Source: Scatophagus argus
Lineage: Eukaryota; Chordata; Actinopteri; Scatophagidae
DNA: 64,000 nt
Direction of reading: 5' to 3'
Assembly (NCBI RefSeq): GCF_020382885.2
Contig: NC_058494.1
Location: 11,798,001 to 11,862,000, forward strand
A program made the translations under genes and the position numbers. This document shows positions 1 through 13,428 of this stretch, piece after piece (position 1 is the first letter of the stretch; the number at the start of each line of letters is the position of its first letter). Under the pieces are notes generated by a model. It was not told the origin of the DNA and searched no databases. It was given only the letters and a program-made list of their open reading frames with translations.

Positions 1-263
1 GCTGCTTTCTACTTTTCTCTCTTTTTTTGTGACTTCAAGCATAACATATTAGGAAAAAAACTTAAAGGCAAACTCGTCTACCTGCTATCTTTGGCATATC
101 TACCTGTGTTTAAAAAATCTGCTTATAAACCACAGCAACTAGAAAAAAGGCACCACCATCTTAAGAGATTACTTTAAAAATGGAGTGAGAAAAAGAATAA
201 TTTCAGAGCTGATTCGTGTTGTTACGTAGCTTCTCTCTCTTACCTGTCCTCCCTCCTCTTCAG

Positions 264-1903
<1,640 letters not shown>

Positions 1904-4900
1904 GAGACACAGTGGAGAGTGCGTTTGTGTGTGACATGAGAACATGTGTAACTGTGTGCAGGACTTTTTGATAGACTTTTGCTGTCACTGCAGCATGTTG
2001 ACAGGCTCACTCAGAGCCTGATCCTTGAGTCTTTGACCAGCCTGCAGTCTTCCTCTCTTCTCACTGCTCCTCACATTCTTCTCTTATCGATATCTGTTTG
2101 AACAGCTGCTAGAGAGTCGTCCCGTCATTTATTTTCTCCTCATCCTTTTTTGTTTTGTTTTGGTGTAGTTTGTGTGAAATAGAGAGAGCAAATTAAAAGC
2201 TGTTAAGAGAGGCAGCATTTTGTCAACAGCTGTGTGTTTGCATTCATGAAATCCAATCAAATCAGAAGTTTATCCACTTACAGTTCAACATCGAACAAAA
2301 GTGTTTCTTTTGAAAATTCTTCGTAGACATTTGAGAACAATTAGTCACTGTTTGTATTGCAATTTAAACTGACAGAACTGATCATTGACATGCTACTGAA
2401 TCTCGAACACTGCAGATAGCCATACCTTGCCCTTTGTAGCCATCTTAACCTCAACCAATACATCTTCCAGTCCTCATGGCTGCAGAGTTGGTGTGCTTCA
2501 TCTTGAAGCGCCACAAATTCATCCTACCTCAGTGTGTATTATGTGATATTTGAATGGTTTCATTCCAAAATGTTTCATATTCTCTAACGGAAAATTAATT
2601 TAATTCAAATTCGGAATAGAAAATGTTTAGTTCTTATAGCAATGTTTTCCAGTTAGTTTGTCGTACCAGCAGTCATTTTGTAACTTTAAAACCATAAAAA
2701 TGTGAATATATCATTTTGAAATGGAACTCATGCAGACTGACTTGGATGTGGGTCTGATGTTTTGTGGCGTTTTTGGAGTTGAGCTTTCAGTGGCTTGGTT
2801 AAAGATTAGGGACAGACTCTGGTTAAGAAGAATCTTTTTTTCCCCTCACTGACTGCAGTGTGGCCACAGGGCTTCTAAACGTGTTCATCTGTATGTTTCT
2901 GCATGTACGTACAATTGTGTGCTTGTATGCAAGGAAGGTAGACATTTTAGAGATGAATTTCCCATCACCTCTACTAGCACAATATTGCATATTTGAAGCT
3001 GCAGAGATGATTGAACCTCACTTTTTGAGTCTGGCTCATGTTCATTTTCTTTCATTTACACATTTGCCTTCAGCAGTTCCAAAGTATGCATGTTTTTTTG
3101 TTTTTTTTTGTTAAATTTCATTTTAATCAACCCAGCATAACCCAGCACACTTTCTGTCTGATTATATGTGAAAAGGGCACAACTGTCCATGGAACCAGGC
3201 TTGATAAGAAGCTATTCAAAGGCAGGCATCTATTTTCAGCCACATGATGGTCAATTTTAAAAGGCAGAAGTATTTCTTTCTCTCCATCATGTCACTTTAG
3301 TGCACTTTACAAACTGAGCAGTGATGGCAGGAGTGCTTTCTTCACATTAGATAAAAATGTATGTTTCATGTTGTGTGTTTCATTTGCTATACAACTACAT
3401 TAGAAATATACAGAGTAAGAAGTATCTATACACGTGTAATTTTTGAGTATATATGTACAAATACATAGCTATTTTGTATATTGTTGCTTGTTCTTTCTGT
3501 TCAGTTTAAATGCAAGCATGTTGGTGTCTGTCACAGACCTATTTGCATTCTCAGGTGAAGTTGTCCTTTGTTTTGTTTGTTTTGTTTTTTTTTTTATTTT
3601 ACATTTATTAGGGTCGTATGTGAGGAGTGGCAGAACTGGTTTCAGTGAAAACTATTTCACAGGCCCTGTCTTTAACCCGTGACGAAATGTAAAAGTCAGT
3701 TTAAAGTGATCTTTTCTTTTAATCAGTCACTTTCATGTATTAACACAAACAAACTTTCATAGGAGAACATGTATGGCCATATTTGCTCCTCTGGAGGTCT
3801 GTGTCACTGATGAATACCGAACAGCACAGTTGACAATATTATTTCATATGCATGGTGGAGGTGGGATCCAGAGAATCTGGAGAGATCTCTGAATGCTGAT
3901 AGTGACCTCAAAAAAATCAGAGCTGCAAATGTTGGAGATTGACTGCTGCTGAACTCCTGGGTGCTACATGGTGAAAATGTTGAGCAAAAATAAAATGTTA
4001 CTAAAAGCCAGAGAAGCAACAGTGAGGACCACTTCCACGACTAGAGTCTCAATCCAAAGAAAACCCTCTGCATGAATGGATGCTCAAGAGATGATGCCTA
4101 TTTATTTGCATAATAATTATTCTTAGAAAATGTTTTGACTTGGAAAAAATTGGTTAAATGTTCTTTTGGTATGTATGCTGCCTGCATTTATTTGTAACCA
4201 TGAACAGTTTGTTTGCTGGTACTCAGAAATAGAAACTCAGAGGTTTTTTTTTTTTTTTTCTCCTTTTTGTGGTCATCATTAGCTAAAACAGACAACCAGA
4301 ACGGAGTACATTGAAATTGTCTTTGTAGAGTTGCAGTGAATTTATTTGATTTTATCTTTAATAACCTGACTCAGAGGCAGAAAAGAAATGCATTACAATT
4401 TTTTTGCACATATTATGCATACTTGGGCTCCAAGTTATAATCAGACACTTCCTTCTATTTACCAAATAGTTAATGGACTGATTTTTTTTAAAAAATATAC
4501 ATACATACACATGCGTTCTTGATATGCACACATATATTTGTCCACTTCTGTTCTTTGTTACTTTTTGTTGGCTCCAAGTTTTCTGGCTGGTTCAGTCTTC
4601 AGTGCAGAAGTTGTGGGGATTGAGTACTTCCAGATGAGGGGAAATCACATTTGGTTAAACAGCCAAATTGGTCATACGTCATTGCCAATTTACACGTAGT
4701 TGTTCATTTTTATTCAAGCTTAAAACATCTTTGATAAAGATATTTTTTTATCTCTAATTGATCTGATAATTGAATATATTGAGAGACATTTCTTGTCAGA
4801 AATCAAGTACTTTGTTGAGTTTAATTGTTTAATTAATTACAAACTACAACTATCTGTGTAATGTTCAGCAAACTTTCTCCCTACACTTAAAAGTACAAAC

Positions 4901-5140
4901 ATGTGAATGAGCTTTGGTTGGATTCAGAACAAAACAGAAGAAACTGCACCATGTTTTATTTCTTTTTATTTCCTATCTGTTTTGTATTTATTATTACAGT
5001 ATACGTGTTCATGGTTTTTCCACATCAGCTGCTCTGTGAGCTTGTAACTGACACCTGTACATAAGGACAATAAAGAAGCAAAGTAATACACTTATTGTAT
5101 CCTTACAGAAAGCTGAGCAATAAAACTATGCTGTTTGGAC
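1904..5140 (+). other. smurf2: smurf2 3' UTR with two candidate poly(A) signals
   Basis: About 3.2 kb of AT-rich non-coding DNA follows the smurf2 stop, with no convincing coding region. Canonical AATAAA hexamers lie at 5069-5074 and 5119-5124, preceded by a GU/AU-rich tract. This gives a 3' UTR of about 3.2 kb, plausible for the gene. An earlier AATTAAA-type signal near 2190 could give a short isoform. The exact cleavage site is inferred. Confidence 0.6.
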
Positions 5141-6582
5141 CTCACAGCATCAAGTTTTATAGAACCATGTGTGTTACTGTCTCTGCCCCCCCGGGTGAAG
5201 GTTTAAAGGATAAAAGGGAAAACGTCTAAACATCTTCCAGTTTTGTTTGGCATATTTCATATTCCCTTTTCCATGTTTTCTGAAAAAATTCATTGAAACT
5301 GTAAATTACGTGGAGTCTATCGATAACATGATTAACAGTGAATGCGGCGATACAAAAACACCCCATTATAAGTAAAGGTTATGCTTTCAAACTTCTAAGT
5401 ATTATAATCACGACAAGCTTTTAAACATATTCTACATTTGTTGTCTACTGATGTACATGGTAGTTAGTGTACTAGAAGCTAATGTTACCTGCTATTTCCT
5501 GCGTAGTTGAACGACGGGACATGAACCTGCCTACACCGTGTTCGCCTTCATGTTAAGAGATGCATGTTTCATTAAAGTTTAAACAAAAAAAACCTAAAAA
5601 CAAAACAAACAAAAAAAACAAAAACATTCTGAGTTACGGCAGCCAGTAGGAGCCAAAAAAGTCCAAACAGGAAAAATAAGATCTTCACTTTGGTTTAGCC
5701 TTTCTTTTTAGCCTTAATTCATCACTTTCAAGATAAAAAACACAACACCCCATACATGCTGCAAATGGAAGTAAGAAGGCACAGAAGAAAGACCTTCGGG
5801 GACTCCTGAACCGCGTTTAGAGAAAGCCAGTAAGCTCCCATCGGAGGAGACCGGGACGGGACTCGGAGAGCGAGTGAGGGAGGAGAAGAGAACATCGGCC
5901 CGGTTTAACGAGCCAGGAAAAAATAGCGGGACAAGAATGGCTTCAAAACGGACACCGAGATGGTTTTGATTCTCCTAAACGTATAAGTAAAACACCAGTA
6001 AGGTTAGAAACACATGTATCAACACCCAAAACAGGTAGAAATATCCAAAACATGTAGAAAAAAAATGTTTTGAGTGCCTTCTTCTCAGCATGCGCTTAAC
6101 ATAGAAAAACATCTGAGAGAAGCAAGAAATGACTCGTTAAACCAGAACGACTTGAGTGGTTAGCAGTCGCTAAAGTGCATTTAATAAAATGTATTCTAAA
6201 GGTGATTTATTGTAACTGTCGTGCAGTGCTGCTAATATTAAAGTTGCGTACCTTTACTCAAACACAGTGGATTATTTAAAGGCAGAATGCGTATGATTTT
6301 CCTACAAAACAAAGTATAGACTCAAACAAAAATAATCCCTCTCAATCATCATTCATGACCCACTAGAAGTGTGTGGCGGCGTCAGTTTCTGTCGCCTGCC
6401 ATCATCCTGAATTATCACTCCGTTTCATTCCTCAATCAGCTCAGTGGGGTGGAGGGATTGTGGTCTGGACCCAGTCCTCTGTATCTGCCGAGCCGCTGTC
6501 CTCTGCGTGTGTTTACTTATTGTGCTGTGTTCGCGGCCAGGTGCCGGATCGTGAATACGCATCCAACAGGAAAGCTACGGAC
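5141..6582. other. Intergenic spacer and 5' region of the Cys-rich gene
   Basis: No coding exon recognised. The segment from about 6480 is richer in CpG and runs into the ATG at 6583 (context ACATGGCGGA), so the promoter and 5' UTR of the downstream gene probably lie here. A roughly 66-bp stretch at 6315-6380 recurs at 7272-7337 (see the repeat entry). Confidence 0.4.
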
Positions 6583-7337
6583 ATGGCGGACACAGCGCCG
6601 AAGAAACGCCAGTATAGCGAGGCAAAACGCCAGGCGGACAAAGCTCGCTCCAAAACGAGAGTGAATCTGGGTCTGGCGTTCAGCCGCTGGAGGGAAATGA
6701 AGCAGAGCCTGGGGATGAGGAGCGACGCGGAGTTTGCCTTCTTTCTCATGGACAGGTAGGTTGAGCAGTGACACACAGAGACTGTTTCCATTTTGTTTGA
6801 CTTTGTTCTCACATACTACTACAGCTAAGGGGGAAATGTTGTACCTTTTACTCCACTACAGTCTGCAGTGTCAGTCATCTGATTGGATAATCAATTAATC
6901 AACTTTTGACTCATTTAATCTGTAGGACCAGTTGCACCATAAGTATTAATAGACCCAAGTGTTTTTTACCTTGTGTGCACAAGTTGTTTGGCCTGTGGGA
7001 CAGTTAGTATCTGCATAGCAAAGGCAGGACATGCTCATGGAGACTCCTAAGCCTCCGTCTGGTAAGGGGAAGCTTTGTTTTTGTTGGTTTGTCTGTTTTG
7101 TTTTGTCTTTTGTTTTGTAATATATACTCTGAAATGGGTGCTTGATACTTTAAGTACATGATGATGAAAATACTTTACTGTCGTTTCACTTCAGTCACTT
7201 TCCAAAGTCTGGACATGCATTTGAGCCTTTTTTAAGGCTTGCAGGCAATTAAAAAAAAAGAAAAAAAAGGGATAGTCTAGACTCATAAAAGTAATTTCTC
7301 CCAGTCATCACGTATGACCCACTAGAAGTGTGTGGTG
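6315..7337 (+). repeat. Pair of about 66-bp direct repeats 0.96 kb apart
   Basis: Positions 6315-6380 and 7272-7337 share the core tgacccactagaagtgtgtg and similar flanks (tagactca...aa.taat..ctc.c). The first copy is just upstream of the first coding exon and the second is in the following intron. Together they bracket exon 1, which suggests an old local duplication or two copies of a dispersed element. Function unknown. Confidence 0.6.
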
Positions 7338-9366
7338 GCCTTTACAGAGACCCTGCATTCATGAACAAGGTTTATTACAAATTCATATTATATAAGCTCA
7401 TCTTGGGTTTTTATATAAAAACATAAAAATGCCAAGTATCAAGGAGCTATTAGATAAATGTAGTAGTACTCTAATGGAGTAGAAGTGGAAAGCAAGGCAA
7501 GTACAATAGAAGTACAGTATCAGTAACAGTGTGGCTAAGTGTGCTGAGTTTTACTTTCCACCACTGCTGGAATTATAACTTAAGAATCCAACTAATAAAT
7601 ATGCAGAAAAAAGCTAAATTGGTCATTGAATTATCAATAATAAATTAATACACAGGTACTGTGTACTTGTGACTCTAGACATCCTGGGTCACCGGATGTG
7701 ATTTTAAAAAAAAATATATGATGTCCAAAGCTCAGCAAAAATCAGTTACTACAGACTCTTAAATCACAGGAAGGAGAAAGAGTAAGAAGAAAAAGTCACA
7801 GTAAGACAATAACAATGACTGCAAGTGCAGCAATAACCAAGTGGAAACATGTTAAGAAACAATGTGCCACTATGAATTTATTATTTTTTTCAGATTATAT
7901 TACAGATTCATAATACTTAATATGTCAGCATACATAAATGTATCTCTGTGTCTGTCAATGAACCAGCCAGCTAACGGCCATATTTAATGTCTGTAGTTAT
8001 CTTTGGCCCAAGCCAGAGAAGCGACCTGAACGACCAGCACTTGAAAGAAGTTCTTCAACTGAAACCTGGTGAGGAGGCCTGTGTTTGTTTTATCTCATTT
8101 AAAACTACAATATATGAATAATGGTATAAGATGTTAGTCCCACAGCCTGATGAAGTACACACACGCAAAGCAAGAACTGAATGTGTACCCTCGTGTTTTT
8201 TTGTTTGGTGTTTGTTTAGTCAAACTGCAGATTATGAAAACCCACTGATGATGAGTTCACCAAGTGAAGTTGAGGAAGAAACTTGTGCTGCATCTTCTGT
8301 CCAGTCATCAGAAAATGGAAAGGTGAACGTGACTCTGACCCGTTTATTATGTAGAACTGGAAGGATTAGTCGCTGGCACCGAAAATCAATCAGCAAGTAT
8401 TTTCACAATCAGTCAATTGTTTCTTTAATTTTTTAAACAAAAACACCAAACGTTCTCTGGTTCCAGCATCTCTACTGCGTGAATTGGTTGCTTTTTTTTT
8501 GTTTGATATAAGGAATAACTGAGAAGCTTTGGGTTTTGGTCTGTTGGTCGGGCAAAATTAGCAATTTGGTCTCCTCCTGGGGGGCCACCATAGGACCTTG
8601 TGTACAGTAATAAAGGGCGAGAGATGAATAATTTTTGATCCCATTTGTGCCATGAATTACACATACAATGTTGCTGTTCCTTGTCCCATTTCAAGGAGTC
8701 AGGGATAAAAGATGCTGCTTGTCAAAGATTGAAATGTCAGAACGAGTGGATGCCAACTAACCAGTCAGAAAACAAAGACAACAGAGGTGAGTCATCTTTC
8801 CATCAGCACAATCCTTCTCTCTTCTTTAAGATTCCAAGTAAATTGTTTATAAGAAAGGTGAAGTAACAGCTGATGTCTGTAAAGTGGATCCACACACGGA
8901 TATTCAAGAAGACAAGGATGAAGAATTCAGCGCCTCATTAACTGTGGGAGATGGATGCTACCTGGTGGATTTGGGGAGGTAAGCAGATTTTAACGTCAAT
9001 AATCAATTATATGTAGCTGCATCATTTTGGTACTTATTTTACACTGAAATAATGTTGAAACAGAACTAACCATTCTGTTGATGCATATCTTCTGACCCCC
9101 TCAGCTCCTCAGAGTTCATCGTTGATGAAGAGTGCATCCTTCAGCTGTTCAAGTCGTGCCGGCAGTGTCACAGACAATGTACAGTTAGGAAACACGTCAG
9201 AGGACTAAAGCTCGTGGTTCACCAGACGTGCTGTTTCTGTCAGAGCCACAGTCAATGGACAAACCTGCCAGACGACGACGACGGTGATTTCCAGATAAAT
9301 GGAAAAGATGCAGCATGTGAACGGAACAACTCGGCAACTCGGTCACCAAGCAGTAATATTAGCTGA
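6583..9366 (+). CDS. Small Cys-rich (putative zinc-binding) nuclear-type protein, copy 1
   Basis: Six exons with consistent phases: 6583-6755, 7997-8068, 8220-8322, 8696-8786, 8870-8978 and 9105-9366; 269 aa. The N-terminus (residues 1-57) is basic, MADTAPKKRQYSEAKR, followed by a FSRWREMKQSLGM motif. I recall this module at the start of many uncharacterised teleost proteins. The middle is acidic and Ser-rich. The last exon carries VDEECILQLFKSC followed by C-x2-C-x3-C-x16-C-x2-C, an HxRG between the Cys clusters, and QW. This is probably a Zn-binding module, found in fish proteins related to transposases. No transposase domain follows and the protein ends about 30 residues after the module. 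The acceptor of exon 5 (gtaacag) has a weak pyrimidine tract. Function unknown; a domesticated transposon N-terminus is a guess. Confidence 0.72.
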
Positions 9367-10429
9367 GATATTGTCACGTCTGAAATGACGCTCTAACAGA
9401 CACTGGTTAAAATTTTTATTTTTCAGTTTTTTTAGACAGTGTATTGAGCATCGGTCCTTGTGGTATTCTGTTGCCTCTGTGTAGTTGTTTGCGGCTGTTA
9501 TTTCTTGATGCCACCACATACATCAAGGAGCCACCTGATGAAAGTAAAAGGGTGGTTGTCCCAGTTTGCCACATTTCTTTGTTAGAGGATACCTGCAATA
9601 TTTTTTAAGATGGAAACTATTTACACATTTTTGTGTCTAAGTGACTAATGGGGTCAACAGTTTTTGAAACTGCAGCTGCAGTGGTATCATTCAATTCCCC
9701 CAGAGAATTGTGCACTGTCAAAGTGATTGTTTACGCCACTAAAGTAGTTATTCTAAGTGCCTCCACAGAGACCGTTTTGTTAAAGAATAACATCCTTTTT
9801 GTTTAATAAGAAACAGCCAGTATCGCTCTCGCCAAAGCCATCAAACTCACTGCAGAAACAGTAGTTATGTCACTGTGGAACAGACTTCATTCAAATCGGA
9901 CAGAAACAGTTATTTATAATGTGAATAACCGGGAGGGGAACCAGAGGGACGGTGGACATCAGGGAAGATTGTTGGAACAATCATGGGAGTTTTTACCTTA
10001 GTTTTATTTTGTTTTTGTCTGGTTTATTTAAGTTACCCCGCACCAATCCAAAGACATATTGTCCAGTTACTATCTACTAGTAGACCAGGTGACCCGATCG
10101 GAAATCTGGTGCACCGGACGTGATGTCATCTCGCTGTGTTAAACAAATATGGCGCCTTTAGCGCCGCTAAAATCAATTATTGCCCATTGTTAGCACACTC
10201 AACCGTTAAGAAGAGCGTTAGACGAGAGGAGGAGCAGCGACAATAAGCATACAGTGATCAAACTATGCAGTAAGACAAGAATATCCCTCGCTGCTGCACT
10301 TACAAGGTGACAAAATGGTGCCGCAGGTCTGTATCTTTATAAATGATCAGCCATGATATGACGTTAATGTGGTGCACAAACGAGCTGCCAGTCTTCTGTC
10401 TAACTAACTGCCCTGTTTAATGTCTGTAG
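9367..10429. other. Spacer between the two Cys-rich copies
   Basis: No exon with splice and frame support seen. A GC-richer, CpG-containing stretch at about 10080-10300, with AAATATGGCGCC at 10145-10156, could be a remnant promoter of the second copy, but the ATG there opens only a very short frame. The remainder is AT-rich and unremarkable. Confidence 0.35.
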
Positions 10430-12206
10430 TTATCTTCAGACCAAGTCAGAGAGACTACCTGAACGGCCAGTCCTTAAAAGTTCATGAGCTCAAACCTGGT
10501 GGTTTACCTGTGAGTAAATGTGTCAGTTTTATGTCGATTAAAACTACAATACAATGATGAGTAACGATGACGATGGTGATGAATTTGTTTTGTGTTTATT
10601 TAACGAAAGTATGGATTTCGAAAATCCGTTTATGATGAGTTCGCCAAGTGAAGCTGAGCAGGAAGCTTGTGCTGCTCCGTCTGTCCAGGCATCTGAAAAC
10701 GAAAAGGTAAATGTGACTCTGACACATCACCCACGTACAGCTGAAAAGATTAGTCACTTCATCACTATGTTGGCAGTCAGTTTTATTTATTCTAATGTGT
10801 GTGTTTGACGCCGTCTTTTTCTTGTGTATGCACCACTTCACAGTCTCACCGTGCAGGCTTTTCTAATTGAAACACTGCACGAGAAAGCATCGACCGTCAA
10901 TGACTTGAATTTTAAAAATGTGCTTGCAGGATTATAACCTCAGCTATTCTGCTTTATTATTTGAGTTAAATTTACTATTATTTACTTAGAATAATCTGTA
11001 TTTGTGAAGCTGTAGTGTATGTAATGTGCTCAATAAATGAAATCATGTTGCCTGTTTTAACTAAGCTTTGTGCTGATAGGCTGTTCTTTGTCCCATTTTA
11101 AGGAGTCAGTGAAACAAGATGCTGCTTGGCAAAGATTGAAAAGTCAAAATGAGTGTACGACAACTAACCAGTCAGAAAATGGAGGTGAGTTTTTGTTATT
11201 TTAAATGGTTGGAAAACATATCAGAAGACTAAAGCTTGTGGTTTGCCATACGTGCCCTGTGCCCCCCCTTTCCCCCATTAGCAGATGGGATATAGGACAA
11301 AATAACACTCAAAGTACTCTTTGAAAACTTTTACCAAAAGATTGTTTATATCACTTTAGGTCTTATTACACTGAAGTTTGATTTTTCTTTTATTAGTCAT
11401 TTGATGCTACATAAAGTGAAAATGGGTTGAAATGTCATGGCTGACGGCTAAGGCCTGTTAGCGAGCAGGCTGCCGAGTTATCAGTGCTGTGCAGACTCTG
11501 GATCCAAATGATGTCAACCATGTCCCATATCTGTGGATATTTTAGGTTTATTTTTGTACAGTGAGAGGATGTGGAGAAGTGTCATTTGTCAGTCAGTGGT
11601 CCTTCTATAGCATGTTCTCCAGCTAAAACAACTCTTTTGAGATTGCAAGTAAATTGTGTACTGGAAAGTTGAAGTAATACCTGGTATCTTTAAAATGGAT
11701 CCACACACAGACATTCAAGAAGACGAGGATGAAGAATTCAGCATTTCAGTAAGTGTGGGGGATGGACGCTACCTGGTGGATTTGGGCAGGTAGGCCGATG
11801 TTTATACCAATCAAAGCTAGTTTAAAATTTATGTTGTTAAGCTTACATCACCAGCTTTACATATACATGCATTATTTTGTCACTCTTTTTACATTGAAAT
11901 AATGTTGAAACGAGTCATTCTATTCAGACATCTTTTCTGACTCTAAGCTCCTCAGAGTTCATCGTTGATGAAGAGTGCATCCTTCAGCTGTTCAAGTCGT
12001 GCCGGCAGTGCCACAGACAATGTACAGTTAGGAAACACGTCAGAGGACTAAAGCTCGTGGTTCACCAGACGTGCTGCTTCTGTCAGAGCCACAGTCAATG
12101 GACAAACCTGCCAGACGACGACGATGGTGATTTCCAGGTAAATGGAAAAGATGCAGCATGTGAACAGAACAACTCGGCAACGTCACCAAACAGTAATAAT
12201 GGCTGA
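10430..12206 (+). pseudogene. Tandem partial copy of the Cys-rich gene (exons 2-6), decayed
   Basis: Blocks homologous to exons 2-6 of the upstream gene lie at 10430-10498, about 10610-10706, 11103-11184, about 11695-11789 and 11948-12206. Exon 1 has no counterpart. Exon 2 carries an in-frame TGA (...AAA AGT TCA TGA) if read in the upstream gene's phase. The exon 3 acceptor changed from TTTAG to TTTAA, and the exon 5 acceptor from AACAG to AATAC. The final Cys-rich exon is intact, still ending in a stop, and almost identical to copy 1, unlike exon 4. An ATG at 11695 could start a short protein of acidic linker plus Cys module if transcribed from a local promoter, so a reduced functional gene is not excluded. 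Pseudogene is the better reading. Confidence 0.6.
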
Positions 12207-13428
12207 GACGATCTCATATATATGGAGGTGATTAGGTTTGCCATGTGATTGGATCTCACTAGTTGTTAATGCTGTCTGTACAACAAAAACTGTATTCTGG
12301 GGGGGGGGGGGGGGATGCAGAGCAAGTTGAAAAGTCATCCAGCTACATGAAGCAAGCAGCCAGTACTGAACATGTGAGTCACGATAATTAAAAAATGGAT
12401 AACCTTTTTTCTTGTCTACAGAACAACTTGTTTTATCATTGCAGACCCAGCTGCAGCAAATCTGAAACTAGCAATCAGTTAATACAGGCAAAACTCACAG
12501 AGCATAGTTTTCCTCTTTAGTTTAAAAGACTTGATTTACAACTGAAATCTGCATCTCAGGCAAATAAACTGTTAACTGTGACCCACCCAGAGGAGATGAA
12601 TGAACCAACACTCAAAAAATGTTGATGGGGCATTTACTCATTAAATACAATGTTCAATATCAGTAGAGTGTTTTAACATTGCAACCCATTGCAATTGCAT
12701 TGGTTTAAAACAACCATGTTGTAAGTTCTAGCTGAGTCAAACATATGCAACAGGGCCGAGGAAAAGGTGAAGACACGAAAGACTGATTATCATCGCCCCT
12801 GATGATTGGACAACACCAGGTTAATTAAAAATCAAATGGCATTAAAGTTCAAAAATAAATAATCCACCAGCATGGTTAAAACATTAGAGACATTGCACAT
12901 ACAGGGAGAAAAAGGGAAGCTAAAAAAATCAGTCAGTGTGTGACATTCATACTTATTAACTTTGCATTTGTGGTCCCTGTTTGGCAAGAGGAAGAACATT
13001 TTCATTAGTTGTCTGCTACAATATCCACACACAAAGACTGCACAGTGAGGGAGCCACTTTAAAACATTCTTAGGTATCAAGTACTATAACCCATGGAAGA
13101 AGGGGACTTGGTCCAAGGTGTCATTAAGTTCAGGTATAGCAGCTGAGGTTAGAAGAAGAGTTAGCTAAATAAACTAGCAGCTACATTTTGTCAGAGTTCA
13201 TTGGGTTCACTGATAATCAATAATCTGGACTTCTTGAAGATTTTACAAAGTGAATTTCCTCTTCCTGTGCAAATCAATTAAGGAAGATCACGAGGAGACA
13301 GTACTGTTCAGCCGAATGTCGTACCCCTAGTTGTGAATGGCAGAATCAGTTTTGCAGCATGTTCCTCTGATGTAAATCCAGCCTTGACTGAGTGGAGCTT
13401 AAAACAGCTCTTTGTCTTGCTTCTCTGG
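12207..13428. other. Spacer between the Cys-rich copy and the cep95 3' end
   Basis: No exon seen. A run of 16 G lies at 12299-12314 (possible quadruplex or assembly-error site). The part nearest 13429 should contain the cep95 3' UTR, but I could not find a clear poly(A) hexamer on the minus strand. Confidence 0.4.

Noticed and set aside
6373-6582. Upstream extension of the Cys-rich protein from 6373
   Set aside because: It would start at GTG. The ATG at 6583 begins the basic MADTAPKK leader typical of related fish proteins.
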